Positions 1 to 7,497 of a stretch of DNA of 64,000 bases are shown here, piece by piece (within the stretch, counting starts at the first letter, position 1; every line of letters begins with the position of its first letter). The stretch comes from Neorhizobium galegae. Lineage in GTDB: Bacteria > Pseudomonadota > Alphaproteobacteria > Rhizobiales > Rhizobiaceae. The notes under the pieces were generated by a model. It did not search any database. It was not told the origin of the DNA and saw nothing but the letters and a program-made list of their open reading frames with translations. Position numbers and translations under genes: made by a program. The stretch spans positions 1 through 64,000 of the forward strand of contig NZ_JAGIPG010000004.1 in NCBI RefSeq assembly GCF_017877055.1. The letters run 5' to 3'.

Positions 1-75
1 ATAGAGCCATACGGCATGGCCGATGATTTCGGCGGGAAAACGATGGCGGCGGTAAAGAGGATCTCGGTCAGTCAT
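1..75 (-). CDS. IS6-family transposase, N-terminal 25 residues only (runs off the left edge)
   Basis: An ATG at 75 opens a frame reading MTDRDPLYRRHRFPAEIIGH and then AVWLY, still open at base 1. The pattern LYRRHRFPAEII.HAVWLY is characteristic of IS6-family (IS26-like) DDE transposases of rhizobia, which catalyse replicative transposition. Only the N-terminus is present, so the DDE residues are not visible. The alternative, that it is a short chance frame, is unlikely given the motif and the truncated gene next to it. Confidence 0.6.
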   Translation of the reverse strand, partial: MTDRDPLYRRHRFPAEIIGHAVWLY

Positions 76-116
76 GGCCGAGCATCCTAGTCCATGCTTC
101 GTTAAGTTGAAGATGC
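1..116 (-). mobile_element. End of an IS6-family insertion sequence (rest lies left of the window)
   Basis: The minus-strand sequence from about 116 down to 1 contains the start of an IS6-type transposase and about 40 bp of leader. The neighbouring PAS sensor gene loses its homology at about 115-118, which fixes the element's outer end within a few bases. The terminal inverted repeat and any target duplication cannot be confirmed because the other end is outside the window. The family call is from remembered IS6 transposase N-termini. Confidence 0.6.
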
Positions 117-622
117 CAGCTCGACACCGGCGTCCGTCACCAGCTGGACCACCTTCTCAAGGTCGTCTTCGCGCGCGAGGTCTGCTCCGGATCGATTGAG
201 GATCTCGAGCGCGCGGGTACGCTCCCGCAGCGCCATCTCGGTCTCGCGCTGCTCGGTGCGATCCCGCAACACTTTCACGAAACCGACAAGCTTTCTCTCA
301 TCATCCATTATCGGGGCGTCTCGCCGACGGCCCAGATGCGGCCACCGCCTTTCTGCAACCGCCACCCTTCGCCGCTTCCCTTTCCCTTGGACCTGGCGTA
401 GGCCAGTTCCGCCCCGAGGAGCGCGGCGGCTCCTTCCGGCGGAAAGATCGCCACCAGGGTCTCGCCGAGCATTTCGTCTTGCGACCAACCCAGGAGGGCT
501 TCGGCGCCCTTGCTCCAGCCGGTGATTGTGCCATTGACGTCGAGCCTGATGATCCCGGTATCAACGGCGCTGTCGAGCACCTGCTGGAGGCGTTCGGCGG
601 GGAATCGGGAGGCAGTGTTCAT
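102..622 (-). pseudogene. PAS-domain sensor kinase remnant, frameshifted and cut by the IS
   Basis: From ATG 622 the minus strand encodes a PAS domain (FPAERLQQVLDSAVDTGIIR, then GWSKGAEALLGWSQDEMLGE). Near 310-320 the frame is lost, and the same protein continues in a second frame as VGFVKVLRDRTEQRETEMAL. That is the usual PAC tail and linker, followed by the start of a GAF domain. The frame ends at 102 inside IS sequence. Related proteins go on through GAF, HisKA or HWE and ATPase domains, all absent here. It is a non-functional remnant with two lesions: an internal frameshift and IS truncation. No EcfG-type promoter is visible upstream. Confidence 0.75.
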
Positions 623-789
623 TCTATGGCCTGGTCGTTGCGGTGAAGATCGCGCGGCGCGACACAACACCCTTGGTTTGCATTGAAAAGATGTGGCGAG
701 AATTCAAGCAATGGGCAAGCGGCAGGAGTTGGCGCGTGATCGATGCTCCGATCGCTGTCGAGCCACCCCCGTTCTTGTAGGTCGCAGGC

Positions 790-2481
790 TCAACTGCTGT
801 CTCCACCGGCCATGGTTCGCCGGAGCGCCTCTTCGAGCTCGGCCAGTTGATAGGGTTTGCGCAGGATTTTGATCCCCTGGGCCTCCGCCGCTTGTTTGGC
901 TGCCTCCGAATAACCGCTGGTCAGCAGGATGGGCAGATCGTTGCGACGCAGGCGGATCTCCTTCGCGAGTTCCACACCGTTCATGCCGCCTGGCATCATG
1001 ATGTCGGAGAACACGAGGTCGACGGTGCGGCCGTTGGCCAACGCGCCAAGTGCAGCTGCAGCCGTCGCGGCCCGCACCACCTGAAATCCCAGCTCGTCGA
1101 GCATCTCAGCAACGAGCGCCGCGACTTCGTCGTCATCTTCGACCAACAGGATGTTGCCGGCAGGTTCTGCCCGCCGGCTCGCGACATGCAGATCGACCAG
1201 GTGGTGCTGATCAGACGCAGGACGATTCGGGGAGCGCGGCAACAACAGCGAGATCGTGGTTCCTTTCCCCACTGCACTTTCGATCTCTATCTTCCCGCCG
1301 GACTGCTGAGCAAACCCGTGAACCTGAGCGAGACCAAGGCCCGACCCCTTGCCGACGTCCTTCGTCGTGAAGAAAGGCTCGAATACCCTCGCCTGCACTT
1401 CAGGCGTCATTCCGCAGCCATCGTCGGCGATGACGAGGCGGACAAAGTCTCCTTGACCGCTGGGTTCTGCCCATGCCGCCTCATTCTCAGCAGTAATCTT
1501 AATCGTGCCCCCGTTCGGCATCGCGTCGCGCGCATTGACCGCGAGGTTCAAAACCACGAGTTCGAGTTCGCTGGCATCGACCTCGACCGGCCACAGATCT
1601 GGTGAGAGATCAATGACAACGTGGACGTCGCCCCTTAAGCTCCGGTCGAGCAACTCGCGCATACCGCCGATCTGGCGCGCCAGGTCGACGGTTTGCGGTT
1701 TGAGCTCCTGACGCCGGGAGAAAGCCAGCAGCTGTCGTGTCAGGCCCGATCCTCTTTCAGCAGCCTGCCGCATGCCGTCCATCAGCCGCTTGCGCCTCGC
1801 CGGGTCCGCCTGCCGGTCAAGCATTTCGAGGCCGCCGGAAATAACCATGAGCAGGTTGTTGAAGTCGTGCGCAACGCCACCCGTCAACTGGCCGATTGCT
1901 TCGATCTTCTGCGCCTGACGAAGTTTCTCCTCGACCTCGGCCCGGACGCGCATCTGGGCTCGCAGAGCGGTGTTGGCCGCTTCGAGCTCCTGTGTTCGGG
2001 CCACGACGAGTTGCTCAAGCTGCTGTGCCGAACGCTCGCGTTCCTCCAGCAGTGCGCGCAGCTGCAACTGCCGCTTCCTGGCCCGAATCGCCGATTGCAA
2101 GGCACTGACGAGCGTCAACGCCTGGACCGGCCGCTCCAGAAGAGCCACATTGCGTAACCTGGCAATCAGGTCCTGCCGCCATGCTTCGATGCCCATTTGT
2201 TCCTGGCGGCTTGTCAGGAGGATGAAGGGGAGATCCGACCACGGTGGCTGGTCGGCGACCCATTTGTATAACGAGCTGGCATGTGTTCCAAATAGCGCTT
2301 CTTCGGCAAGAAACGCTGCTGATGCGCCGGCTTCAAGTGCTCTCACAAACGCGGAAAGATCGCCGCATGCTTTGGCAGGAATTCCGCTGCGAACGAGGAG
2401 GTCGACCGAAGCCGCCGCATCCCTACCTATCGGAGCAAAGACGAGAACGGATTCGGGCTGGAAGTCACTTAACGCTATCAT
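790..2481 (-). CDS. Hybrid sensor histidine kinase with C-terminal receiver domain
   Basis: The protein has 563 residues. Residues about 10-120 resemble a degenerate receiver domain without a clear phospho-acceptor Asp. A coiled coil spans about 135-190. The HisKA H-box is GGVAHDFNNLL, with His near 205. The ATPase domain carries an N-box (LNLAVNARDAMP, near 311) and G-boxes (DDGCGM near 353, GSGLGLA near 379). A C-terminal receiver (ILLVEDDDEV) has its acceptor Asp near 493 in FSDIMMPGG. No membrane segment is visible, so it is probably a cytosolic phosphorelay kinase. Its start overlaps the end of the upstream KaiC-like gene by 17 bp, so the two are almost certainly cotranscribed and functionally linked. 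The signal sensed is unknown. Confidence 0.9.
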   Translation of the reverse strand: MIALSDFQPESVLVFAPIGRDAAASVDLLVRSGIPAKACGDLSAFVRALEAGASAAFLAEEALFGTHASSLYKWVADQPPWSDLPFILLTSRQEQMGIEAWRQDLIARLRNVALLERPVQALTLVSALQSAIRARKRQLQLRALLEERERSAQQLEQLVVARTQELEAANTALRAQMRVRAEVEEKLRQAQKIEAIGQLTGGVAHDFNNLLMVISGGLEMLDRQADPARRKRLMDGMRQAAERGSGLTRQLLAFSRRQELKPQTVDLARQIGGMRELLDRSLRGDVHVVIDLSPDLWPVEVDASELELVVLNLAVNARDAMPNGGTIKITAENEAAWAEPSGQGDFVRLVIADDGCGMTPEVQARVFEPFFTTKDVGKGSGLGLAQVHGFAQQSGGKIEIESAVGKGTTISLLLPRSPNRPASDQHHLVDLHVASRRAEPAGNILLVEDDDEVAALVAEMLDELGFQVVRAATAAAALGALANGRTVDLVFSDIMMPGGMNGVELAKEIRLRRNDLPILLTSGYSEAAKQAAEAQGIKILRKPYQLAELEEALRRTMAGGDSS

Positions 2482-3985
2482 GTCCGTCAGCTGAACTCAC
2501 TGCTGGAGCCGCGGTAAAATGGGGCGATCCAGCCAGCACGCCAATGAAGCCGGCCGTCGGTGGCCCAAGCCGTATACCCTTATCGGACAGACTGAACTCT
2601 CTCACGCTATGCTCGTGCTTGCCGCTTCGCTTTTTGACGACGGAGATCGCACGGCGAACCGTGCCGTGCACCTCGAAATAACGCAGCATCACAACGGCAT
2701 CGCTCAGGTAGCTCAGGTCGAGCGGCGCTTCAAGAGGACCGACGAGCCCATGTTGAGCGAGAACAAGGATCGTCATGACACCGCGCTGACCGAGATAGGT
2801 CAGCAATTCGTGCATCTGCAGGATCAGGAAACGCTCGTCCGGCATTGCATTCATGTAGCCGTTCAAGCTGTCGATGACGATGACGCGGGCACCGTCGTTC
2901 TCGACGCTTCTCTGGACGTTGGCCGTAAACTCGCCCGGCGACATTTCCGCCGGATCGATCTGCTGCAAGCGGATCATCCCGCTTTGCAGATGTTTCTGCA
3001 AATTGAAGCCGAGAGTCCTGGCTCGCGCCTGCAGGGTTCCTCGTCCTTCGTCGAAAGCGTAAATGACGGCGTGCTCGCCCCGGTCGGCAGCTGCCAACGC
3101 ATAGGTCAGCGCGAGCGACGACTTGCCTACACCGGCCGCGCCGAGAAACAAGGCGTTTGTCCCCCGTTCGAGCCCGCCACCCAGCATCTGATCGAGTTCA
3201 GCGATGCCGCTTGAGGTAAACTCCTCTTCAAACGCAAGATGGTGATCCGCTGCGATCAGCCGGGGGAAGACGTGGAGCCCGCCCTTCTCGATGATAAAAT
3301 CATGATAGCCCCCGCGAAACTTGACGCCGCGCATTTTTACGACCCGCAGACGCCGCCGCTCCGCGCCGTAATCGATCGCGGTCTGCTCCAGCAAGACGAC
3401 ACCGTGCGCAATGGAATGAAGCTGAAGGTCGTTTTGCTGAGACGACAAATCGTCGAGAAGAATGACTGTACATTGCCGGCTGGTGAAATAGTGCTTCAGC
3501 GCAAGCACTTGTCGCCGATATCGTAGAGGACTATGGGCAAGCAGACGCAACTCGGATAGGCTGTCGATGACGACCCGCTTCGGGTTGAGCTCGGACACCC
3601 GGTCGAGGATGAGCTTCGTCGTCTCGTTCAGTTCCATCTCCGCCGGATGAAACACCGTCAGCTCGCGATCCGGATCGAGCGTCGTTTCTGGAGGAACAAG
3701 CTCGAAGAGGGTGACGCCGTCGAGGGACCAGCCGTGGCGTTTGGCGACAAGTTGCAGTTCGCGTTCCGTCTCCGACAGCGTGATATACAGCACCTGCTCC
3801 CCTTGCCGGACGCCTTCGAGGAGGAATTGCAGAGCTATCGTGGTTTTGCCTGTGCCGGGGCGGCCCTCGTAGAGGTACAAGCGGTTTTCATCCACGCCAC
3901 CCTCAAGGATGACATCAAGCCCTTCCACACCGCTGGAAATGCGCGGCGCGTCGATGGTCTCCACTTCATCTGATCTTTCGGACAT
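2465..3985 (-). CDS. kaiC: KaiC-like double-RecA-domain ATPase
   Basis: The 506-residue protein has two tandem KaiC/RecA domains. Walker A motifs are GRPGTGKT (41-48) and GAAGVGKS (282-289). Acidic catalytic residues appear after each (SETER near 71; FDEGRGT near 311), and IDSL Walker B motifs lie near 140 and 371. Length matches KaiC of cyanobacteria and purple bacteria. In cyanobacterial KaiC the phosphorylated pair is Ser-Thr; the aligned positions here read Ser-Tyr (LSYLSDAV, near 425-426). No kaiA or kaiB is in the window. The ATG at 3985 follows AGGTAGGA. The downstream histidine kinase overlaps it, an arrangement known for KaiC homologs outside cyanobacteria. A role in timing or stress signalling is inference. 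Confidence 0.9.
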   Translation of the reverse strand: MSERSDEVETIDAPRISSGVEGLDVILEGGVDENRLYLYEGRPGTGKTTIALQFLLEGVRQGEQVLYITLSETERELQLVAKRHGWSLDGVTLFELVPPETTLDPDRELTVFHPAEMELNETTKLILDRVSELNPKRVVIDSLSELRLLAHSPLRYRRQVLALKHYFTSRQCTVILLDDLSSQQNDLQLHSIAHGVVLLEQTAIDYGAERRRLRVVKMRGVKFRGGYHDFIIEKGGLHVFPRLIAADHHLAFEEEFTSSGIAELDQMLGGGLERGTNALFLGAAGVGKSSLALTYALAAADRGEHAVIYAFDEGRGTLQARARTLGFNLQKHLQSGMIRLQQIDPAEMSPGEFTANVQRSVENDGARVIVIDSLNGYMNAMPDERFLILQMHELLTYLGQRGVMTILVLAQHGLVGPLEAPLDLSYLSDAVVMLRYFEVHGTVRRAISVVKKRSGKHEHSVREFSLSDKGIRLGPPTAGFIGVLAGSPHFTAAPAVSSADGHDSVK

Positions 3986-4158
3986 GTCCTACCTGTGCAG
4001 CGTGACTTAGAGGTGAGAAGCATATAGATCGCAGGCGTCGAGCCTCAAGTGGCCGAATAGCGAGCTTTGGCTATGATGGCGGTGCTGGGCCGCTGATATT
4101 GAGAGGCCCATCGCACAGGCGTGGGCATCGCATGGAATCGTTGGTACGACATCTCCCG

Positions 4159-4227
4159 ACCTGACTCGCAATAGGCAATATTCAGGACACCCGCGGAGAC
4201 ATGTTTCAGAGTTAGTACTTGCGACAT
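4159..4227 (-). pseudogene. N-terminal scrap of an alpha/beta hydrolase
   Basis: From ATG 4227 the minus strand reads MSQVLTLKHVSAGVLNIAYC followed by ESG. This resembles the N-terminus of alpha/beta hydrolases, including the intact one at 27079-27972 (LEIAYFEHG in the same place). After residue 23 the expected HGFPYD oxyanion region is missing in every frame, so only the first strand is left. The rest of 3986-4158 contains nothing I recognise. Short, so low confidence. Confidence 0.35.
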
Positions 4228-4251
4228 GGTCGACCTGTGAAGATGGTTCGA

Positions 4252-5145
4252 TCAAGCGACGCCCTTGCCGCCGGTGACACCGTAGACCTCGCCATTGATG
4301 AAGCTGGCTTCCTGGGAAGCAAGAAGGACGAAGACCGGAGCCAGCTCGACCGGCTGGCCGGGGCGACCGAAATCGCTGTCCTTGCCAAAATTCTTGACCT
4401 TCTCGTCCGGCTGTCCGCCACTTGGCTGCAGCACCGTCCACACCGGCCCGGGTGCGACGACATTGGCGCGAATGCCACGCTCGATCAGCTGTTTGGCGAG
4501 CGCTTTGGTGTAGGCGACGATGCCGGCTTTGGTGGTCGCATAGTCGAGCAGGATCGCTGACGGCTGATAGGCCTGAATCGAGGCTGTGGTGATCACCGCA
4601 GATCCCGCTGGCATATGGGGTACGGCGGTTTGCGCGATCCAGTGCAGCGCATAGAGATTGGTCTTCATCGTCTTGTCGAAATCGTCGCTCGACAACTCCT
4701 CGATCGTCTCGCGGTACTGCTGCCGCCCGGCATTGATGACGAGAATATCGAGACCGCCAAGACCGGAGACTGTCTTATCGACGAGTTCCCGACACCATGC
4801 CTCCTCCTTGATATCGCCCGGCAGCGCGACCGCCTTGCGGCCCTCTGCTTCGATCAAACGAATCACTTCCTTGGCGTCCGCCTCCTCCTCCGGAAGGTAG
4901 GCGATAGCGACATCGGCCCCCTCGCGGGCAAAGGCGATAGCCGCCGCACGGCCGATTCCAGAATCGCCGCCCGTGACGAGTGCCTTGCGACCGTGGAGTT
5001 TTCCCGAGCCGCGGTAGCTTTCCTCCCCATGATCGGGTGTAGGCTCCATCTTGCGGGCAAGACCTGGCGCGTGCTGCGGCTGGCCGGGGAAAGGCGGTGC
5101 GGGATAGAGACTGCGAGGGTCGCTCAAAGAGGGCTTATCGTTCAT
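4252..5145 (-). CDS. SDR-family oxidoreductase of the general-stress (YghA/GSP39) type
   Basis: At 297 residues with a proline-rich 45-residue N-terminal extension, this matches the long SDR subgroup that includes E. coli YghA and Bacillus general stress protein 39. The NAD(P)-binding motif TGGDSGIG is at 58-65, NAG near 138-140, and the catalytic triad is Ser near 189 with Tyr-x3-Lys in YATTK (202-206). The substrate is unknown; NAD(P)-dependent oxidation or reduction of an alcohol/carbonyl is expected in the cytosol. An EcfG-type promoter lies about 50 bp upstream on the same strand (5195-5219), placing it in the general stress response. Confidence 0.9.
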   Translation of the reverse strand: MNDKPSLSDPRSLYPAPPFPGQPQHAPGLARKMEPTPDHGEESYRGSGKLHGRKALVTGGDSGIGRAAAIAFAREGADVAIAYLPEEEADAKEVIRLIEAEGRKAVALPGDIKEEAWCRELVDKTVSGLGGLDILVINAGRQQYRETIEELSSDDFDKTMKTNLYALHWIAQTAVPHMPAGSAVITTASIQAYQPSAILLDYATTKAGIVAYTKALAKQLIERGIRANVVAPGPVWTVLQPSGGQPDEKVKNFGKDSDFGRPGQPVELAPVFVLLASQEASFINGEVYGVTGGKGVA

Positions 5146-5194
5146 GATGACACCGAAATTCTAGTGGTTGCTGGATCGAAGAGAGCAATTTGCG

Positions 5195-5219
5195 AACGTG
5201 CTGCCCATACCTTTGTTCC
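5195..5219 (-). promoter_or_regulatory. EcfG-type general stress promoter for the SDR gene
   Basis: On the minus strand GGAAC is followed after exactly 16 bases by CGTT, the published consensus for alphaproteobacterial EcfG sigma factors (GGAAC-N16/17-CGTT). It sits about 50 bp upstream of the SDR start at 5145. A second, divergent copy lies 20 bp away. Confidence 0.75.
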
Positions 5220-5239
5220 CGCGACAGTCTCCCTAACTG

Positions 5240-5264
5240 GGAACCAACGCTACAAGCCGGCGTT
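5240..5264 (+). promoter_or_regulatory. EcfG-type general stress promoter, divergent from 5195-5219
   Basis: GGAAC at 5240-5244, 16-base spacer, CGTT at 5261-5264. It points towards the small ORF at 5295, whose RBS AAGGAGG is about 20 bp further on. Two perfect-spacing EcfG motifs back to back are unlikely by chance. Confidence 0.75.
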
Positions 5265-5294
5265 CGTTTTCATCATCACCAAGGAGGAAGTGCG

Positions 5295-5417
5295 ATGTCC
5301 CGTGGTGACAAATCCAAGCACACCGATAAGCAGGAAAGCAAGGCAGACCACATCGCCGAGAGCTACGAGGATCGCGGCGTATCTGAGAAGGAAGCCGAAC
5401 GTCGCGCCTGGGAATGA
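5295..5417 (+). CDS. Small hydrophilic stress-associated protein, probably C-terminally truncated
   Basis: A 40-residue protein starts MSRGDKSKHTDKQESKADHI after a strong AAGGAGG ribosome binding site. The pattern GDKSK.TDKQ..KA.HI..SYE.RGV...EAERRAW is a common small family in rhizobia, often labelled plasmid-stabilisation protein; its biochemical role is not known. In relatives AERRAW is followed by ATVNK and a glycine/lysine-rich tail, whereas here the frame stops right after AWE. The tail therefore appears lost. The EcfG promoter at 5240-5264 would make it stress-induced. Confidence 0.65.
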   Translation: MSRGDKSKHTDKQESKADHIAESYEDRGVSEKEAERRAWE

Positions 5418-5643
5418 CTGCAGACGCTGGATGTGAGCATTTTCCAGCGAGCGGCTGGAAAATCGCTTTGCCCACGTTTCATCGCCCGGTAGTTTTTGGT
5501 CCATATAGTAAAGCCCTGTCCCGCTCGCGGTTGCTCGCAGGAAACGCGAACAACGTCGCTCGGTTCCCCGGAGGCGAAGGCACGTCTATTGACACGACGT
5601 GACGTCGCCAGCAAATCGCCGCCCATAATCCTAGCTGACGACG

Positions 5644-6090
5644 TCAAGGGTGAAACTCAGATCGAAAACGAGGCCGTCGAGCTCGAATGCAAACCTTGTC
5701 TGAAGGCGCTCGGTACGCTCCGTGAATGAGGCGGGAGCCAAAGCCTTGTCGGCTTGGAGCGATCACAGCTGGCCCTCCCCTCTCCGCCCACCGAAATACG
5801 ACTTCCCCGCAGACGCTCTCCAGGAGATTTCGATGCGGCCGTCCTCGTTCGACAGCGCACCATATTTGGTCGGCTGACCACCTCAATGACACCCGGCGGC
5901 GGTGCGTGAATGAGACCTTGAAAAACCTCCGGGATGTGTGTCCCGACAAAACGCTCCGGAACGGATCACGCGCCAGGATGATCCCGTCACCGTCGGCAAT
6001 CGTGACCGCATTGCCCTTTAGCACCCTGCGTTCCTTGAGACGTTGATCGAGCCATTCAAGTCGGAGCCCGGTAGCCAGCACGCCGCGCAC
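5644..6090 (-). pseudogene. Decayed HWE-family sensor histidine kinase
   Basis: The start reads GVLATGLRLEWLDQRLKERR and IADGDGIILARDP, typical of the extracellular sensor domain of HWE kinases. After ARDP a frameshift occurs; the sense continues in another frame as PERFVGTHIPEVFQGL. The text then jumps to the kinase C-terminus: KYGALSNEDGRIEISW in one frame, then GEVVFRWAERGGPAVIAPSR and QGFGSRLIHGAY in another. The membrane segment, HWE phospho-acceptor region and most of the ATPase domain are missing. At least two frameshifts plus one large internal deletion make this a clear pseudogene. The adjoining 5418-5643 holds nothing else I recognise apart from a further GGAAC-N16-CGTT match on the minus strand near 5543-5568. 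Confidence 0.8.
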
Positions 6091-6148
6091 ATCCCATCCT
6101 TTCTGAGACGCATGGCGACAGGCTGTACGAGCCTGTCAGAAAGGCTCG

Positions 6149-6166
6149 CTCCCACCTTGATGGGAG
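6149..6166. terminator. Hairpin downstream of the 6194-6529 gene
   Basis: CTCCCA and TGGGAG form a 6-bp perfect stem with a 6-base loop, about 30 bp past the minus-strand stop at 6194. A second, stronger stem (GACAGGCT / AGCCTGTC) lies just beyond, near 6116-6136. There is no long T-run, so this is a probable rather than certain terminator. Confidence 0.4.
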
Positions 6167-6193
6167 ACGTCTGAAACCTAGTTCTTCATATCT

Positions 6194-6529
6194 CTAGTGG
6201 CGTGCGTGGCTCACCATCCGATAGGGATGCACGGCATTGAACTGCGAGATCACCGACGTTGCCTGCTGCAGCACGCGCTCGGCGTTCTGAAGATCGTCGC
6301 GCGCCAGTTCGTCGGCATTGGTACGGATCGCCTCGGCCATATTCGCGGAAAGCACGGCAAAGCCGCGGTTACCTTCAACATATGCCTCGCGCGCAGTTCC
6401 CTCCAGAACGCGCGCGATATCGGCAAAGACCTCTTCCCGTTCCTCGATGCTCAGGTCTTTGATGATTTTTATCTTCTCTTCCATTCTCGATCTCACTCCG
6501 GATAGACGTGGGATAGTGACCGAGCTCAT
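6194..6529 (-). CDS. Hypothetical protein, 111 aa, mostly helical
   Basis: No domain is recognised. The protein is charged and predicted helical, with the segment LSIEEREEVFADIARVLEGT in the middle and no signal peptide or membrane segment. ATG 6529 has GAGG at a good distance; an internal ATG at 6484 (MEEKIKIIKDLS) is the alternative and would give 96 residues. It follows usg on the same strand with 53 bp between, so it is probably in that transcript and under the EcfG-type promoter at 6922-6947. Confidence 0.65.
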   Translation of the reverse strand: MSSVTIPRLSGVRSRMEEKIKIIKDLSIEEREEVFADIARVLEGTAREAYVEGNRGFAVLSANMAEAIRTNADELARDDLQNAERVLQQATSVISQFNAVHPYRMVSHARH

Positions 6530-6582
6530 CGGAGCCTCGATCGCGCAAAGAGCTAGGAAGCGAAAATTTGGGTTTCAAGACC

Positions 6583-6855
6583 TCAGTGAAGCTTGAATTC
6601 GCCTTCGACGCGCCGCCATTCGTTCGGCCCGATCAGGCGCTGATGGCTGTAGCGGACGGAATGCAGCGCCCCGTCGAGATTGGCCTCCCAGAACTCAAGG
6701 AACTTCTGCATTTCCGGAAAATCCGGTGCCAGATCGTAATCCTGCCAGACATAGGTCTGCAGGACGCTCTCGAAATCGGGAATGCGGTAGAGGATGTGCG
6801 CGGTGGTGAGACCATATCCGTTGAGTTGGCGCTCCAAATCCGATGAAAATCGCAT
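6583..6855 (-). CDS. usg: Usg family protein
   Basis: The 90-residue protein contains QLNGYGLTTAHILYRIPD, LQTYVWQDYDLAPDFPE and a C-terminal HLH-type ending (GEFKLH). This matches the Usg family, first described upstream of tryptophan genes in Pseudomonas and common in rhizobia. Its biochemical function is unknown. Length fits the family. It is the first gene after the EcfG-like promoter at 6922-6947, and it is transcribed away from groES. Confidence 0.85.
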   Translation of the reverse strand: MRFSSDLERQLNGYGLTTAHILYRIPDFESVLQTYVWQDYDLAPDFPEMQKFLEFWEANLDGALHSVRYSHQRLIGPNEWRRVEGEFKLH

Positions 6856-6921
6856 GCTTCATCTCCGTTTCACGATATTGCGAAAGTGGCGCAAAATTCT
6901 GCGGCCATCAACGGATTTCTG

Positions 6922-6947
6922 AACGCATCAACTCAGTTTATTGTTCC
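6922..6947 (-). promoter_or_regulatory. EcfG-type promoter upstream of usg
   Basis: On the minus strand GGAAC is separated by 17 bases from CGTT, within the EcfG consensus. It lies about 70 bp upstream of usg and only 11 bp from the CIRCE element that serves the divergent groESL operon. Confidence 0.65.
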
Positions 6948-6958
6948 TTTACAGCGCG

Positions 6959-6985
6959 TTAGCAGCCGCTTAGCATGAGTGCTAA
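6959..6985 (+). promoter_or_regulatory. CIRCE element (HrcA operator) of groESL
   Basis: The consensus is TTAGCACTC-N9-GAGTGCTAA. Here TTAGCAGCC, exactly 9 bases, then GAGTGCTAA: the right arm is perfect and the left arm has two mismatches. HrcA repressor binds CIRCE to keep chaperonin genes low at normal temperature. The weakened left arm may loosen repression. Confidence 0.9.
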
Positions 6986-7002
6986 TTTTCTCGGTCTGAC
7001 CT

Positions 7003-7032
7003 CTTGAAATCGAAAAAGGTCGAAAATAGATT
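7003..7032 (+). promoter_or_regulatory. Probable RpoH (heat-shock sigma) promoter of groESL
   Basis: A CTTGAAA -35 element at 7003-7009 is followed about 17 bases later by an AT-rich AAATAGAT. The same CTTGAAA element precedes the Hsp20 operon (13407). CTTG is the hallmark -35 of alphaproteobacterial RpoH promoters; the -10 is only a moderate match. Confidence 0.5.
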
Positions 7033-7132
7033 TTTCGCGCGAGCGCTCAGACGAGGTTCGCACCCGCCCGGACTGGTTATCCGGTCCGGGTAGGGGAATA
7101 AGCGTCATCTTTTTTGTCCAACGGAGGAAAAC

Positions 7133-7447
7133 ATGTCGTTCCGACCGCTTCATGATCGCATTCTCGTCCGCCGGGTCGAATCCGAAGAAAAGACCAAGGG
7201 CGGAATCATTATCCCCGACACCGCCAAGGAAAAGCCGCAGGAAGGCGAGGTCATCGCCGTGGGCCCCGGCGCCCGCAACGAGGCCGGTCAGATCCAAGCG
7301 CTCGACGTCAAGGCCGGCGACCGCATCCTGTTCGGCAAGTGGTCCGGCACCGAGATCAAGATCAACGGCGAAGACCTGCTGATCATGAAGGAAAGCGATG
7401 TGATGGGCATCATCGAAGCCCAGGCCGAGCAGAGACAAGCCGCCTGA
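7133..7447 (+). CDS. groES: Co-chaperonin GroES
   Basis: The 104-residue GroES forms the heptameric lid that caps GroEL during ATP-driven folding in the cytosol. The N-terminus FRPLHDRILVRRVESEEKTK, then GGIIIPDTAKEKPQEGEVIA, is the classical family pattern including the mobile loop. The RBS GGAGG precedes ATG 7133. It is followed 50 bp later by groEL in one operon under CIRCE and a probable RpoH promoter. Rhizobia often carry several groESL copies; only one is in this window. Confidence 0.97.
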   Translation: MSFRPLHDRILVRRVESEEKTKGGIIIPDTAKEKPQEGEVIAVGPGARNEAGQIQALDVKAGDRILFGKWSGTEIKINGEDLLIMKESDVMGIIEAQAEQRQAA

Positions 7448-7497
7448 GGCGCCTTATCCATCAGTCAAACTAAGCTGCCTATTGAAGGAGTGAAAAA

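Noticed and set aside
2465..3985. KaiC-like gene as a phage-defence ATPase
   Set aside because: No nuclease, reverse transcriptase or other effector beside it; the histidine kinase partner indicates signalling.
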